Shown one piece after another: positions 34,706 through 42,687 of a DNA stretch of 64,000 nt (position 1 is its first letter; each line of letters opens with the position of its first letter). Position numbers and translations under genes: made by a program. The notes beneath the pieces are model-generated. The model ran no database searches and had not been told where the DNA came from. It saw only the letters and a list, made by a program, of their open reading frames with translations. Where the stretch lies: assembly GCF_001988955.1 (NCBI RefSeq), contig NZ_CP014263.1, forward strand, positions 372,001 through 436,000, in the 5' to 3' direction. The stretch is from Spirosoma montaniterrae (GTDB lineage: Bacteria > Bacteroidota > Bacteroidia > Cytophagales > Spirosomataceae).

Positions 34706-35733
34706 TGCTGATGAAACCTGTTCCCTTAAACGCAGAGAGAAGAGAGGAATGCGCAGAGTGCGCCGAGCTTTTCTTTGCGCCCTCTGCGAAAATCTCCTTT
34801 CTCTCTGCGTTTATTATACTTCTATTAACATCCTGTTCCAGCAAAGAGTCCAAACCCGCCGAACAGCAGGATAGCGTCCGCACGGTGCAAACGCCGAAGC
34901 GCATCGATGAAGTAGTGGGTATTGCTGTGATTGAACCGGCGGCCCGCATCAGTCAGCTATCTGCCGAAACGGGCGGATTGGTCAAACGTATCAGTGTCAA
35001 TATTGGCGATCAGGTGAAAAAAGGGCAGGTTGTCCTGACGATGGACAACGCTGTTGAAACGGCCCAGCTTCGGCAGGCGAACGTAAAGATCAGCACCCAG
35101 CAGGACGCCATCGAAACGGCCCGGCAAAACGTACAGACACTGCGCGTACAACTCCAGAAAGCCGAAGCCGACCTCAAACGCAACCAAACGCTATTTACTG
35201 GAAATGCCCTGACCAGGAAGGAGTTAGATGATTCGCAGTACCAGGTCACGAACCTGCAACAGCAAATTCGGGCGTCGGAAGCGCAGGTGCGGCAGGCCGA
35301 GAGCCAGATTGGTTCGCTACGTGCCGACATTCAGTATGCCAACACGGTAGCGGGTCTGAAAACGGTGAAGGCTCCCGACAACGGTACGCTGTTGAGCCTC
35401 GACGCCAAAGTAGGGCAGTTTCTGACCAGTAACCAGTCTATCGGTGATTTCGCCCCCGCCGGGCCGCTTGTGGCCGTCACGGAAATTGACGAACTGTTTG
35501 CGCTCCGGGTGAAAGTCGGTCAGAAAGCCTACGTTCGGCCACAAGGTAGCGACGAACGCCTGACGACCGGTACGGTAGTGCTGACCTCGCCTTATCTCCG
35601 CAAAAAATCGCTCTTTTCCGACAACGCGGCCAACCTCGAAGACCGGCGCGTTCGCGAAGTGCGGGTACAGTTAGACGACCCCGGCAAGGTTATCATCGGG
35701 GCAAGGGTAGAGTGTGTGATCTCTGTCAACTAA
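34705..35733 (+). CDS. HlyD/RND-type efflux adaptor lipoprotein with repeat-derived signal region
   Basis: The 342-residue protein has a lipobox LLLTSC at Cys44, a lipoyl/barrel-sandwich segment (ISVNIGDQVKKGQVVLTMDN), a coiled-coil hairpin rich in Gln, Ala and Arg (~115-215), the second lipoyl half (VKAPDNGTLLSLDAKVGQ) and beta-barrel domains. It is the periplasmic adaptor between FtsX and TolC. Residues 9-36 are encoded by a palindromic repeat (34728-34812) in frame. Removing them would leave MLMKPVPL joined to IILLLTSC, an ordinary lipoprotein signal. The start at 34705 or 34711 is unchanged by this. Whether the long, partly acidic n-region is still exported is unknown. Confidence 0.85.
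   Translation: MLMKPVPLNAERREECAECAELFFAPSAKISFLSAFIILLLTSCSSKESKPAEQQDSVRTVQTPKRIDEVVGIAVIEPAARISQLSAETGGLVKRISVNIGDQVKKGQVVLTMDNAVETAQLRQANVKISTQQDAIETARQNVQTLRVQLQKAEADLKRNQTLFTGNALTRKELDDSQYQVTNLQQQIRASEAQVRQAESQIGSLRADIQYANTVAGLKTVKAPDNGTLLSLDAKVGQFLTSNQSIGDFAPAGPLVAVTEIDELFALRVKVGQKAYVRPQGSDERLTTGTVVLTSPYLRKKSLFSDNAANLEDRRVREVRVQLDDPGKVIIGARVECVISVN
34728..34812. repeat. AAACGCAGAG-family palindrome inside a signal-peptide coding region
   Basis: Arms AAACGCAGAGAGAAG-like (34728-34742) and its complement (34798-34812) bound an 85-base element with further internal CGCAGAG/CTCTGCG pairing. The coding part 34729-34812 is 84 bases, 28 whole codons, and has no stop in the HlyD frame. It belongs with the elements at 8613-8705 and 25669-25736. 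Confidence 0.8.
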
Positions 35734-35741
35734 ATAGTTAT

Positions 35742-35845
35742 GACACAGAGATACGCGGAGGAACACGGAGATACACAGAGAAAATGTTTGCTTTCCTGAA
35801 GAATACCTCTGTGTATCTCCGTGTTCCTCCGTGCAGCTCTGTGTC
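35742..35845. repeat. 39-bp near-perfect inverted repeat between HlyD and FtsX genes
   Basis: Arms 35742-35780 and 35807-35845 match as reverse complements at 36 of 39 positions around a 26-base loop. Motifs are ACACAGAGATAC and CGGAGGAACACGG. It fills the intercistronic space and ends 10 bases before the FtsX ATG, so it must fold in the leader of that gene. Confidence 0.85.
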
Positions 35846-35855
35846 CCCAAAAATC

Positions 35856-36980
35856 ATGCTACGAACAGCTTTCAAATTCATCCGCTACGACAAGGCAAAG
35901 TCCTTCGGGGCGTTGGCGGGCATTGTAATCTCGGTGTTCCTGGTGGGGCAGCAGGCGGGTATTTTTATCTTCCTGACCGACGCCATGCGGAGCATTGTCG
36001 ACAATAACAGAGGCTACATCTGGGTCACGGACGAAACCACTACCAACGCCAATCAGCTTAGCCTGCTCGATGTCAGGAAGGGCAACGAAATTGCGTCGCT
36101 GCCGGGTGTGGAGCGGGTGTATCCGGTGGTGATAGCCGGTGCCGGAGCCAAGTTTGCCAACGGCGAAACGGGCGGATTTTCGCTCATCGGATCGCAGGCA
36201 CCCAACTTTGTGGGTGGCCCGTGGCGGCTCTATACGGCCAAACCGCAGGACATGCTGCCCGATGGTGCGCTCATCACCGATTTTTACGATGCAAAAGCTC
36301 TCGGCGGACTAAAACCCGGCGACTATTTTGAGGTGAACGGCAAGAAAGTCTATAACGCCGGGCTAACACGTGGGGCGCGGAGTTTCGGCGGGGGACTGCT
36401 GGCTTTCACGACCATCGAACGTGCCCGCTACTTAGCCAATGTACCAACCAATAAAGTGAGCTTTTATTTGGTGAAACCGAAACCGGGCGTAGCCGAATCG
36501 AAGGTGATCCAGGTCATCAACCGGAGCATCAATGGCGTGCGGGCCTGGAACGCGCAGGAACTGTCGACCACCACCGTCAAAACCGTACTGGCGACCAATG
36601 GCATTGCCGCATCGTTCGGGAGTTTGATTGGGTTCGCGATCATTTCAGGGCTGGTTATCATCGGGTTAACGCTCTATTCAGCCGCCATCGACCGCATCAA
36701 AGACTACGGCACGTTAAAAGCTATCGGGGCCACCAACGGCTACGTCAGTCGCCTGATTATGACTCAGGCTCTGCTGTTTGCCATTGTGGGGTACACGGTT
36801 GGCCGGTTTATGGTCGAGGGCTTTCGACTTGGTATTGCCGAGTCGGGCACCCTGTTTTACTTCCCGGTCTGGTTCGAGTACGCGCTGTTTGTGGTTACGC
36901 TGGTGATCTCGCTGGGCGGCAGCGTATTTGCCATTCGTCGGATTATTTCATTAGAACCGGCTTCGGTATTTAGGGGATAA
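35856..36980 (+). CDS. FtsX/MacB-like ABC transporter permease
   Basis: ATG 35856 gives 374 residues; the in-frame sequence upstream runs through the palindrome and is not protein-like. There is one N-terminal transmembrane helix (GALAGIVISVFLVGQQAGIFIFL), a ~220-residue extracytoplasmic domain, and three C-terminal helices around 'GLVIIGLTLYSAAIDRIKDYGTLKAIGATNGYVSRLIMTQALLF', the FtsX signature with the coupling helix. It is the membrane subunit partnering the ATPase at 34022 and the HlyD adaptor. The upstream palindrome may affect its translation. Confidence 0.88.
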   Translation: MLRTAFKFIRYDKAKSFGALAGIVISVFLVGQQAGIFIFLTDAMRSIVDNNRGYIWVTDETTTNANQLSLLDVRKGNEIASLPGVERVYPVVIAGAGAKFANGETGGFSLIGSQAPNFVGGPWRLYTAKPQDMLPDGALITDFYDAKALGGLKPGDYFEVNGKKVYNAGLTRGARSFGGGLLAFTTIERARYLANVPTNKVSFYLVKPKPGVAESKVIQVINRSINGVRAWNAQELSTTTVKTVLATNGIAASFGSLIGFAIISGLVIIGLTLYSAAIDRIKDYGTLKAIGATNGYVSRLIMTQALLFAIVGYTVGRFMVEGFRLGIAESGTLFYFPVWFEYALFVVTLVISLGGSVFAIRRIISLEPASVFRG

Positions 36981-36984
36981 AATC

Positions 36985-37155
36985 ATTGAATGATTGACTG
37001 GTTGAATGATTGAGTGTGATAGCAGGGCATCATGCTTCCAGTTGATTAATCGCAAATAGCCATGAAAAAGATAGGTGTTCAGATTGCACTGATGATGTTA
37101 TTTAATCACTCATTCAGTCAATCATTCAATCCTTCAGTTAGTCAATCATTCAATC
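36985..37155. repeat. Inverted repeat spanning FtsX-TolC junction, right arm coding
   Basis: ATTGAATGATTGACTG (36985-37000) is an exact reverse complement of 37115-37130; a second partial copy of the right arm lies at 37141-37155. The words ATCATTCAATC and GTCAATCATTC recur. The right part lies inside the TolC frame (residues ~14-31) and the left part just after the FtsX stop. Confidence 0.8.
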
Positions 37156-38389
37156 GTCTTACCCTCCCGCAGGCGTTGCAACAGGCGCAATCGAACCGGC
37201 TGGAGTTGACAAATCAGCAACTGCAAACGCAGATTACGGAAAGCGATGAAACCCGCCGACGTGCCCGCTGGCAACCGCAGGTGAACGCCGGAGCTGATTT
37301 TCGCTGGAATACGCAAATTCAGCGAAACATTATCAGGGGGGGCTTTACCGGCACCGGCACCGATCAGGTGCTGCAATTTGGTACGCCCGTCAACAACGTG
37401 CTGAACGTGCAGGCCGAACAAAAAGTCTACGACGCGCAGAGCCGCATCGACCGGCGCATCAACCGGTTGAACGTTGACAATCAACAAGCTACGCTCGAAA
37501 AGCTGAAAGTCGATGTGCGACAGCAGGTAACGGAAGCGTATTATCAGGCCGTGTTCAACCGCGAAAAACAGCGGCTGTCGGAGCAGGCAAAAATGCGGGC
37601 GCAAAGCTACCTCGAACAGGCACAAACCCGACTACAGGCCGGAACACTGCTCAAAACCGACCTCGACCGCTTCGCCCTCGACCTGAGCAATGCCGACCTG
37701 ACCCTCCGAAACGATCAGCGCGACTATGCGCTGAGTCTCGATAACCTGCGCTACCGCATCAACAGTCCGCAGGCTGTTGAACCCGCCGATTCGCTGGGGC
37801 GTTGATTGCGCAGTTTCAGGCGCAGGAACTGGCTACGGGCGAACGCATCGAACTGCGGCAGGAGGAACTAAGCCGACAGGTGAATGAATTGAATCAACGG
37901 CGCGAACAGGCTCGGCTGGCTCCGGTCATAACGGCCTATGGTGCGTATTTCGCCCAGCAGTTTGCCGATACGTTCAACCCATTCCAGAGCGGCACCTGGT
38001 TTCCGTACAACTACGTCGGTCTGCGGCTGAACGTACCGATTTTCGACGGTCGGCAAACCCGGCTCAATCGTCAGGATTATGTACGCCGGGTGCAGATCAA
38101 CCAGAATACCATTCAAAGGCTCCGCAACGATTTTGACTACGAAAGTCGGGCGGCCCGCAACACGCTGGATCAGGCCCGCGAAAACCTGATTGAAACGCAG
38201 AAAAACATTGTTCAGGCACAGCAGATTCTGGCTGTTGACCGCGTTCGGTTCGATGCCGGTACGCTCGTTCTGGCCGACTTTCGCAATAGCGAATACGCGC
38301 TGCAACAAGCTGAAAACAATTATCTCCGCGCCATTTACGACGTGCTGTTAGGACAGTTGCAGGTACGGCGGGCGTTGGGAACCCTGTAG
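37062..38389 (+). pseudogene. TolC family outer-membrane efflux protein, interrupted by a frameshift
   Basis: Two frames, 37062-37805 (247 residues) and 37802-38389 (195), together make one TolC protein of normal length. The first has a signal peptide, LTLPQALQQAQSNRLEL and coiled-coil helices; the second has VGLRLNVPIFDGRQT and 'YESRAARNTLDQARENL', the second TolC repeat. At the join the first frame stops after DSLGR, whereas adding one G to GGGG at 37796-37799 gives a continuous DSLGALIAQFQ reading. So a single-base loss in a G run is the cause, either real, phase-variable or a sequencing error. The signal peptide is partly repeat-encoded (residues 14-31 read FNHSFSQSFNPSVSQSFN). Confidence 0.85.
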
Positions 38390-38540
38390 AGACGCGAAGG
38401 GTCGCGTCTCAGGAACCGGATGGTATGGTTGGGTTTACCAAATGGGTTTCGCCTGCCGGATGGTTTCGCCTACCAGATGGTTTTACCTGCCGGATGGGTT
38501 TACCTGCCGGATGAGGAGACGCGAAGGGTCGCGTCTCTAC
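38386..38540. repeat. REP block left of RAYT: paired hairpins and 17-bp tandem units
   Basis: Hairpins GAGACGCG-AAGGGT-CGCGTCTC lie at 38389-38410 and 38516-38537. Between them, 17-bp units of the GGTTTCGCCTGCCGGAT type repeat four times at 38445-38512 after a degenerate unit near 38428. The first hairpin supplies the TolC TAG stop (38387-38389). Confidence 0.85.
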
Positions 38541-38586
38541 GGTGAAGCGTTACTATGTGGCGGACTTCTCGTCTGTAGGGTAAAAA

Positions 38587-39129
38587 ATGAGCCAGAAGCG
38601 ATTTGCGGATCAGTATCGAATAGAATCTACGCGGTTGGCGGAATACGATTATGGGTCAAATGGAATGTACTTCATCACCATTTGCACGAAAAATCGTGAA
38701 TGCCGTTTTGGTGAAATCATAACCGATTCAAATGGGGAATGGTTTCTCCAACCAACACCCATTGGGCAGCGTGTGCTGGAAGGCTGGCACGCCATCTCTC
38801 ACTATCAACCGTATGTTTTGCTGGATGTCTTTCAGCTTATGCCCAATCATTTGCACGGTGTTCTGTGGATATGTAAGGACAACTATGAGGGTTGGCAACC
38901 GAACGTGTTTGGACCTCAACGGCAAAACCTGGCTTCCATTGTCCGAGGATTTAAATCTGGCGTGAAGACGTTTGCGACAACTAATGGTCTCGTCTTCGAT
39001 TGGCAACCCCGCTATTATGACCGGGTCATTCGCAATATCGACGAACTGAACCGAATACGACAATACATAGATGCAAACCCTTACAATTGGTATAAAGATC
39101 AGGATAATAGCGAGAATCTATATATGTAG
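38587..39129 (+). CDS. REP-associated tyrosine transposase (RAYT, IS200-like Y1 family)
   Basis: ATG 38587 gives 180 residues. The Y1 HuH motif is seen as 'LMPNHLHGVLW'; the C-terminal RAYT signature is 'YYDRVIRNIDELNRIRQYIDANPYNW' with the catalytic Tyr and helix. The N-terminal 'YFITICTKNRECRFGEI' strand is also typical. RAYTs cut single-stranded DNA at REP sequences and disperse them. Its TAG stop (39127-39129) lies inside the right-hand GTAGAGACGCG hairpin. The flanking GAGACGCG hairpins are the probable substrate. Confidence 0.92.
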   Translation: MSQKRFADQYRIESTRLAEYDYGSNGMYFITICTKNRECRFGEIITDSNGEWFLQPTPIGQRVLEGWHAISHYQPYVLLDVFQLMPNHLHGVLWICKDNYEGWQPNVFGPQRQNLASIVRGFKSGVKTFATTNGLVFDWQPRYYDRVIRNIDELNRIRQYIDANPYNWYKDQDNSENLYM

Positions 39130-39262
39130 AGACGCGACCCTTCGCGTCTCAGGCACCGGCAGGCAGAATCATCCGGCAGGCAGAATCATCCGGCGGGGAG
39201 AACCATCTGGTAGGCAAGACCATACCATCCGGTTCCTGAGACGCGAAGGGTCGCGTCTCTAC
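39126..39262. repeat. REP block right of RAYT
   Basis: Hairpins GAGACGCG-ACCCTT-CGCGTCTC at 39129-39150 and GAGACGCG-AAGGGT-CGCGTCTC at 39238-39259 flank four 17-bp units (39154-39221) such as ATCCGGCAGGCAGAATC, which are the reverse complement type of the left block's units. It supplies the RAYT stop codon. Confidence 0.85.
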
Positions 39263-39268
39263 AGGTGG

Positions 39269-39760
39269 TCAGAACTGTAATACGTAGTACTGGCACAGAA
39301 ATGTCTGGCCGAACTCGTGGATGATTTTCTGATAGGTTGGCACGAAGCCGTAGCGTTCGTAGAAACGCATCAGCGCGGGGCGGGTGGCGTCGGTCTCTAA
39401 CTGAATTTCGTGGATGCCCCGTTTCAGGCACTCGGCCCGGCAGAAATCGAGTATGGGCGCAAACAGATTCTGCCCGGCAAACTGACGCCGAATGGCTACT
39501 TTATGGATGAACCCCGCCGTATTATCAGGTACGTCGGCGTAGTAAAGCGGGTCTTTCCACTGCAGAATGAACGTTGCAGCCGGGGTTTCGTCGGCATACA
39601 GCACATAAGCATTATCGCGGGTGTAGACATCGAAAAGGTTTTCGGGCGTGAGCGTATCGATCTCCCACATTTCGTGGCCGTTATCGGCGAGCCACTGGCC
39701 TACTTCGCGAACAATCGACAGAAAAACATCGGGTTGGTCGTTACAAAAGCGAACTGTCAT
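39269..39760 (-). CDS. GNAT family N-acetyltransferase
   Basis: The 163-residue protein has a GNAT core: 'YVLYADETPAATFILQW', the acetyl-CoA loop region 'IHKVAIRRQFAGQNLFAPILDFCRAEC' and 'IQLETDATRPALMRFYERYGFVP'. The Q/R-x-x-G-x-G/A motif is weakly altered (RQFAGQNL), which is common. It acetylates an amine on an unknown substrate. It ends 7 bp from the REP block and diverges from the bestrophin gene across 35 bp. Confidence 0.85.
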   Translation of the reverse strand: MTVRFCNDQPDVFLSIVREVGQWLADNGHEMWEIDTLTPENLFDVYTRDNAYVLYADETPAATFILQWKDPLYYADVPDNTAGFIHKVAIRRQFAGQNLFAPILDFCRAECLKRGIHEIQLETDATRPALMRFYERYGFVPTYQKIIHEFGQTFLCQYYVLQF

Positions 39761-39795
39761 GTTGCAAGTTTACGGCAGTTTTTGTTGGTTGCCGT

Positions 39796-40674
39796 ATGGT
39801 TGATTATAATTCAAAAGAATGGCTTAGAACCATTTTTTCATTAGACAAGGGCGATACGGCCCGTAAGCTGGGTCCTTCGCTGCTTGGTGTACTCGTCTAC
39901 AGTACGGCTGTAGCGTATTTTATCATCGAGTACGTTCACCCCGGCCCCGATTCCGATCTGAAAAATGGAGCTATCATGCACTCGCTGCTGGGCTTTGTCA
40001 TTTCAATGCTGCTCGTATTTCGCACCAATACGGCCTACGACCGCTGGTGGGAAGGCCGCAAAGCGTGGGGAAGCCTGACCAACAACTCGCGCAATTTAGC
40101 TATAAAACTGGCGCATATTCTCGGTGAAGCCGACACCGCCGACCGACAGTTTTTTCGGGCCATGATTCCCAACTACGCGTTTGCGCTGAAAAATCACCTG
40201 CGCGGTCAGGCCCGGCCCGACGAGTTGGTAGCCTGCCCCGGTTTCGACCCCGCTTCGGTTGATTTGCAAAAACACCAGCCGAATCAGGTGGCGATGCGGC
40301 TTTTCGGAAAAATGGACGAATTATATCAGCGGGGCGTTATCCGGGCCGAGCATCTGCTGGTGCTTAATGCTGAATTCCAGTCGTTTACCGACATCTGCGG
40401 CATTTGCGAACGCATCCACACCACGCCCATTCCGTACTCGTACTCGTCGTTCCTGAAAAAGTTTGTGGCCCTCTACTGCCTCACGCTGCCACTCGGTTAT
40501 GTGCTGTCGCTGCATTACTGGGTCATTCCGGTGGTGCTGATTGTGTTCTACGTGCTTGCCAGTTTAGAACTCATCGCCGAAGAAATCGAAGACCCGTTCG
40601 GCACCGACGCCAACGATCTCCCCACCGACCGCATGGCAACCAACATTCGGAATGCCGTAGGCGAGTTATTGTAG
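39796..40674 (+). CDS. Bestrophin family (UPF0187) channel protein
   Basis: The 292-residue protein has the bestrophin hallmark 'FRTNTAYDRWWEGRKAWGSLTNNSRNLA' after the first transmembrane pair, and a later 'HTTPIPYSYSSFLKKFVALYCLTLPLGY' helix. Bacterial bestrophins form pentameric anion or cation channels in the inner membrane. The acidic C-terminal 'EEIEDPFGTDANDLPTD' segment is also typical. Single gene, convergent with the GH43 gene. Confidence 0.9.
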   Translation: MVDYNSKEWLRTIFSLDKGDTARKLGPSLLGVLVYSTAVAYFIIEYVHPGPDSDLKNGAIMHSLLGFVISMLLVFRTNTAYDRWWEGRKAWGSLTNNSRNLAIKLAHILGEADTADRQFFRAMIPNYAFALKNHLRGQARPDELVACPGFDPASVDLQKHQPNQVAMRLFGKMDELYQRGVIRAEHLLVLNAEFQSFTDICGICERIHTTPIPYSYSSFLKKFVALYCLTLPLGYVLSLHYWVIPVVLIVFYVLASLELIAEEIEDPFGTDANDLPTDRMATNIRNAVGELL

Positions 40675-40726
40675 TTCCCAGCCAAATGTCAGCCCTGCGT
40701 TAACAGTGGTGAAAATCATTCTCATC

Positions 40727-42580
40727 TTACTCTCCACTCACCACCTCGCTCAGGGCCGAAACGCCGTTTTCGTTGAAGGCTTCGATGGCGAAGTAATACG
40801 GTACGCCCACGTTCAACGCCCGCAACTCGAAGGGACTGGCCGTGTCGTGGTGGGCCGAACGCGGCCCGGCCTGATCGTGAAAAAACTGGTAGGTCTGGTA
40901 GAGCTTATCGGGTGCGATACCCCAGCGGATGTTGTAGCCCGTTGCGCCGGGTACTTTGCCCCAGCTAATGTCGGCGTTGCGCTGGTCTTTCTGGCGTTTT
41001 ACGGTCAGGCCGGGGGGCGTGGCGGGGGCTTTGCCAGTGCCGGTGCCAAAGACCCGGAAAGCGTTGATGCTGAGGTGTTTTCCGGCAGTGTAGACGTGTT
41101 CATAACGCACATACCGCGCCCGCACGGGTTTGCCATCGGCCCGAACCGAAATCTCAACGTAAGCGCAGGCATGGTCTTTTTTGGGTTCTTTCGTCAGGTC
41201 AGCTACGGTTTCCCAGCGTTTGCCATCCAACGAAGTCAGAATTTTAAATTGGGTGTAAACCGTTGAATCGGAGTCGAAAATATCGAGTTTGTAGTCGAAA
41301 TAATCGACCTGCACGGCCCGGATGTCAGCTTCTGCGCCGAGGTCGGTGGTAAGCGTTTCGCCTGATTTGTTTTGCCCGGCCACCCAGAACGTGCGCGGGT
41401 TCTCGTCGGCCACGCGGTCGGCGGTAACAGTGTCGGTGGGGGCAGTTGCCAGCGTAGACGAGGCCGTTACGGGTTTACGGTAATTGAGCAGCATCCAGCC
41501 CGTGAAGAGTTCGTCGCGGTTTGTCCATTTCCCGGTAGGCAGGTAGTGCGGGTAATCGCCGAATCGGGTGTTCACGTGCATCTGATCGTCTTTGTCGAAA
41601 CCGGCGGGATTCATCACAATGCGCCGTTCCATACCCCAGTTCACGCCAATCCAGGTGGTGCCGGTATTCCAGTAGTTGCCGTAATTGTCCTGAAACGTGT
41701 TGCCGTGGCCGCAACCCGTCGCAAAGCCGCCCGGCTTGTAGGCAATGGGGTTGTAGGGCGCGTACTCGAACGGTCCCAGCGGGTCTTTGCCTACATACGT
41801 GCCGTTGCCATACACATTGTATTCAGTGCCGGGTGCGCCATATTGCAGGTAGTATTTGCCGTTGTATTTGGTCATCCAGGCTCCTTCCGTAAACGGCTTG
41901 AACGGGTCGGAGTGGTTCGGGCCGAAGCGTTCCCAGCCGTGTTTGTAAGGATCGAGCCAGAACATGGCCTTGTAGGCTTCAGCGGGATTGTTTCCGGCGT
42001 AGGTGAGCTTGCGGCTTTTGTCGAGTTCGGCCCCGAAAATCGGGTACACGTTCGAGGAACCCCAGTACATATACCACTTGTCGGTGTCGGGGTCGTGGAA
42101 GAGGGCCGGGTCCCAGGGACCGATGTCTTTGGGCAGGCGCGGCAACCAGCGGTTGTAAAACTTGAGTTTACCTTTCTCCGGCTCGGTCGAGATGAAAATG
42201 GGCCGTTGCTCGAACGTACTTTGAAACAGATACAGCGTATCGCGCACCGACAGAGCCGCCGGGGCACACATATCTTCCATCGGCCATTTATCGGGCACTA
42301 CGTACCGCCAGTTGCTGAGGTCTTTCGAATGCCACCACCCGCCCTGAATCGTCACGAACAAGTAGTACTCCCCTTTGTGATTGATAATAACGGGGTCGGC
42401 CCCGGAGCGGTACGAAACCCGCTCGTTCATCTGCTCAAAATTATACCGATAACTAATGTCCATCGGGTTGCAGTAGGTCCGGGCCGGGCTGCGGTCAGCC
42501 GCGTTCGGCTGCTTCGGCGTTTGGGCCGTGGCAAATGCGGAGAGCAGGCACAGGGCAAGGAGCAGGCGTAACGTGTTCAT
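40727..42580 (-). CDS. Secreted glycoside hydrolase family 43-like protein with discoidin and Fn3 domains
   Basis: ATG 42580 gives 617 residues with a signal peptide (MNTLRLLLALCLLSAFATAQ). The five-bladed propeller of GH43/62 type is indicated by ADPVIINHKGEYYLFVT, WWHSKDLSNWRYV, 'GPWDPALFHDPDTDKWYMYWG', and a 'CGHGNTF' late motif; the F5/8 C (discoidin) domain follows near residue 395 (VTASSTLATAPTD..., AVQVDY, VRYEHVYTAG), and an Fn3-like domain closes the protein (DISWGKVPGATGYNIRWG). It likely removes arabinose, xylose or galactose units from glycans in the periplasm or at the surface. The missing SusCD neighbours suggest a lone enzyme. Confidence 0.85.
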   Translation of the reverse strand: MNTLRLLLALCLLSAFATAQTPKQPNAADRSPARTYCNPMDISYRYNFEQMNERVSYRSGADPVIINHKGEYYLFVTIQGGWWHSKDLSNWRYVVPDKWPMEDMCAPAALSVRDTLYLFQSTFEQRPIFISTEPEKGKLKFYNRWLPRLPKDIGPWDPALFHDPDTDKWYMYWGSSNVYPIFGAELDKSRKLTYAGNNPAEAYKAMFWLDPYKHGWERFGPNHSDPFKPFTEGAWMTKYNGKYYLQYGAPGTEYNVYGNGTYVGKDPLGPFEYAPYNPIAYKPGGFATGCGHGNTFQDNYGNYWNTGTTWIGVNWGMERRIVMNPAGFDKDDQMHVNTRFGDYPHYLPTGKWTNRDELFTGWMLLNYRKPVTASSTLATAPTDTVTADRVADENPRTFWVAGQNKSGETLTTDLGAEADIRAVQVDYFDYKLDIFDSDSTVYTQFKILTSLDGKRWETVADLTKEPKKDHACAYVEISVRADGKPVRARYVRYEHVYTAGKHLSINAFRVFGTGTGKAPATPPGLTVKRQKDQRNADISWGKVPGATGYNIRWGIAPDKLYQTYQFFHDQAGPRSAHHDTASPFELRALNVGVPYYFAIEAFNENGVSALSEVVSGE

Positions 42581-42687
42581 AAGGCGAAAGTAAAGGTTTT
42601 TAAGAGCCAACCTTTCGGTAAAATTATTCCAGTTTTACCAACATTACGGGCGATAATAGCTTCTAATTAGATAATTACCATTCAGTC

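Larger units (their letters stand above)
38386..39262. mobile_element. RAYT transposase bracketed by inverted REP-like blocks (REPtron-like)
   Basis: Left block 38386-38540 and right block 39126-39262 bracket the RAYT gene. Outer 44-base arms 38386-38429 and 39219-39262 are reverse complements except for the 6-base hairpin loop. Each block has two GAGACGCG-N6-CGCGTCTC hairpins and an array of 17-bp units. The element fills the space between the TolC stop (TAG within GTAGAGACGCG) and a convergent GNAT gene. Confidence 0.85.

Noticed and set aside
35712..35855. N-terminal extension of the FtsX permease
   Set aside because: The in-frame extension is the translated inverted repeat and lacks a signal or helix; ATG 35856 directly precedes the membrane domain.
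37802..38389. Separate small TolC-like gene
   Set aside because: It only completes the preceding TolC in the next frame and has a TTG start overlapping its stop; a one-base slip explains both parts.
38428..39221. 17-bp tandem units as a CRISPR array
   Set aside because: Units are contiguous without unique spacers and lie in hairpin blocks next to a RAYT gene, so they are REP-type repeats.
41372..42571. 399-residue open frame antisense to the GH43 gene
   Set aside because: High G+C antisense frame inside a clear enzyme gene; composition and lack of motifs indicate a chance opening.
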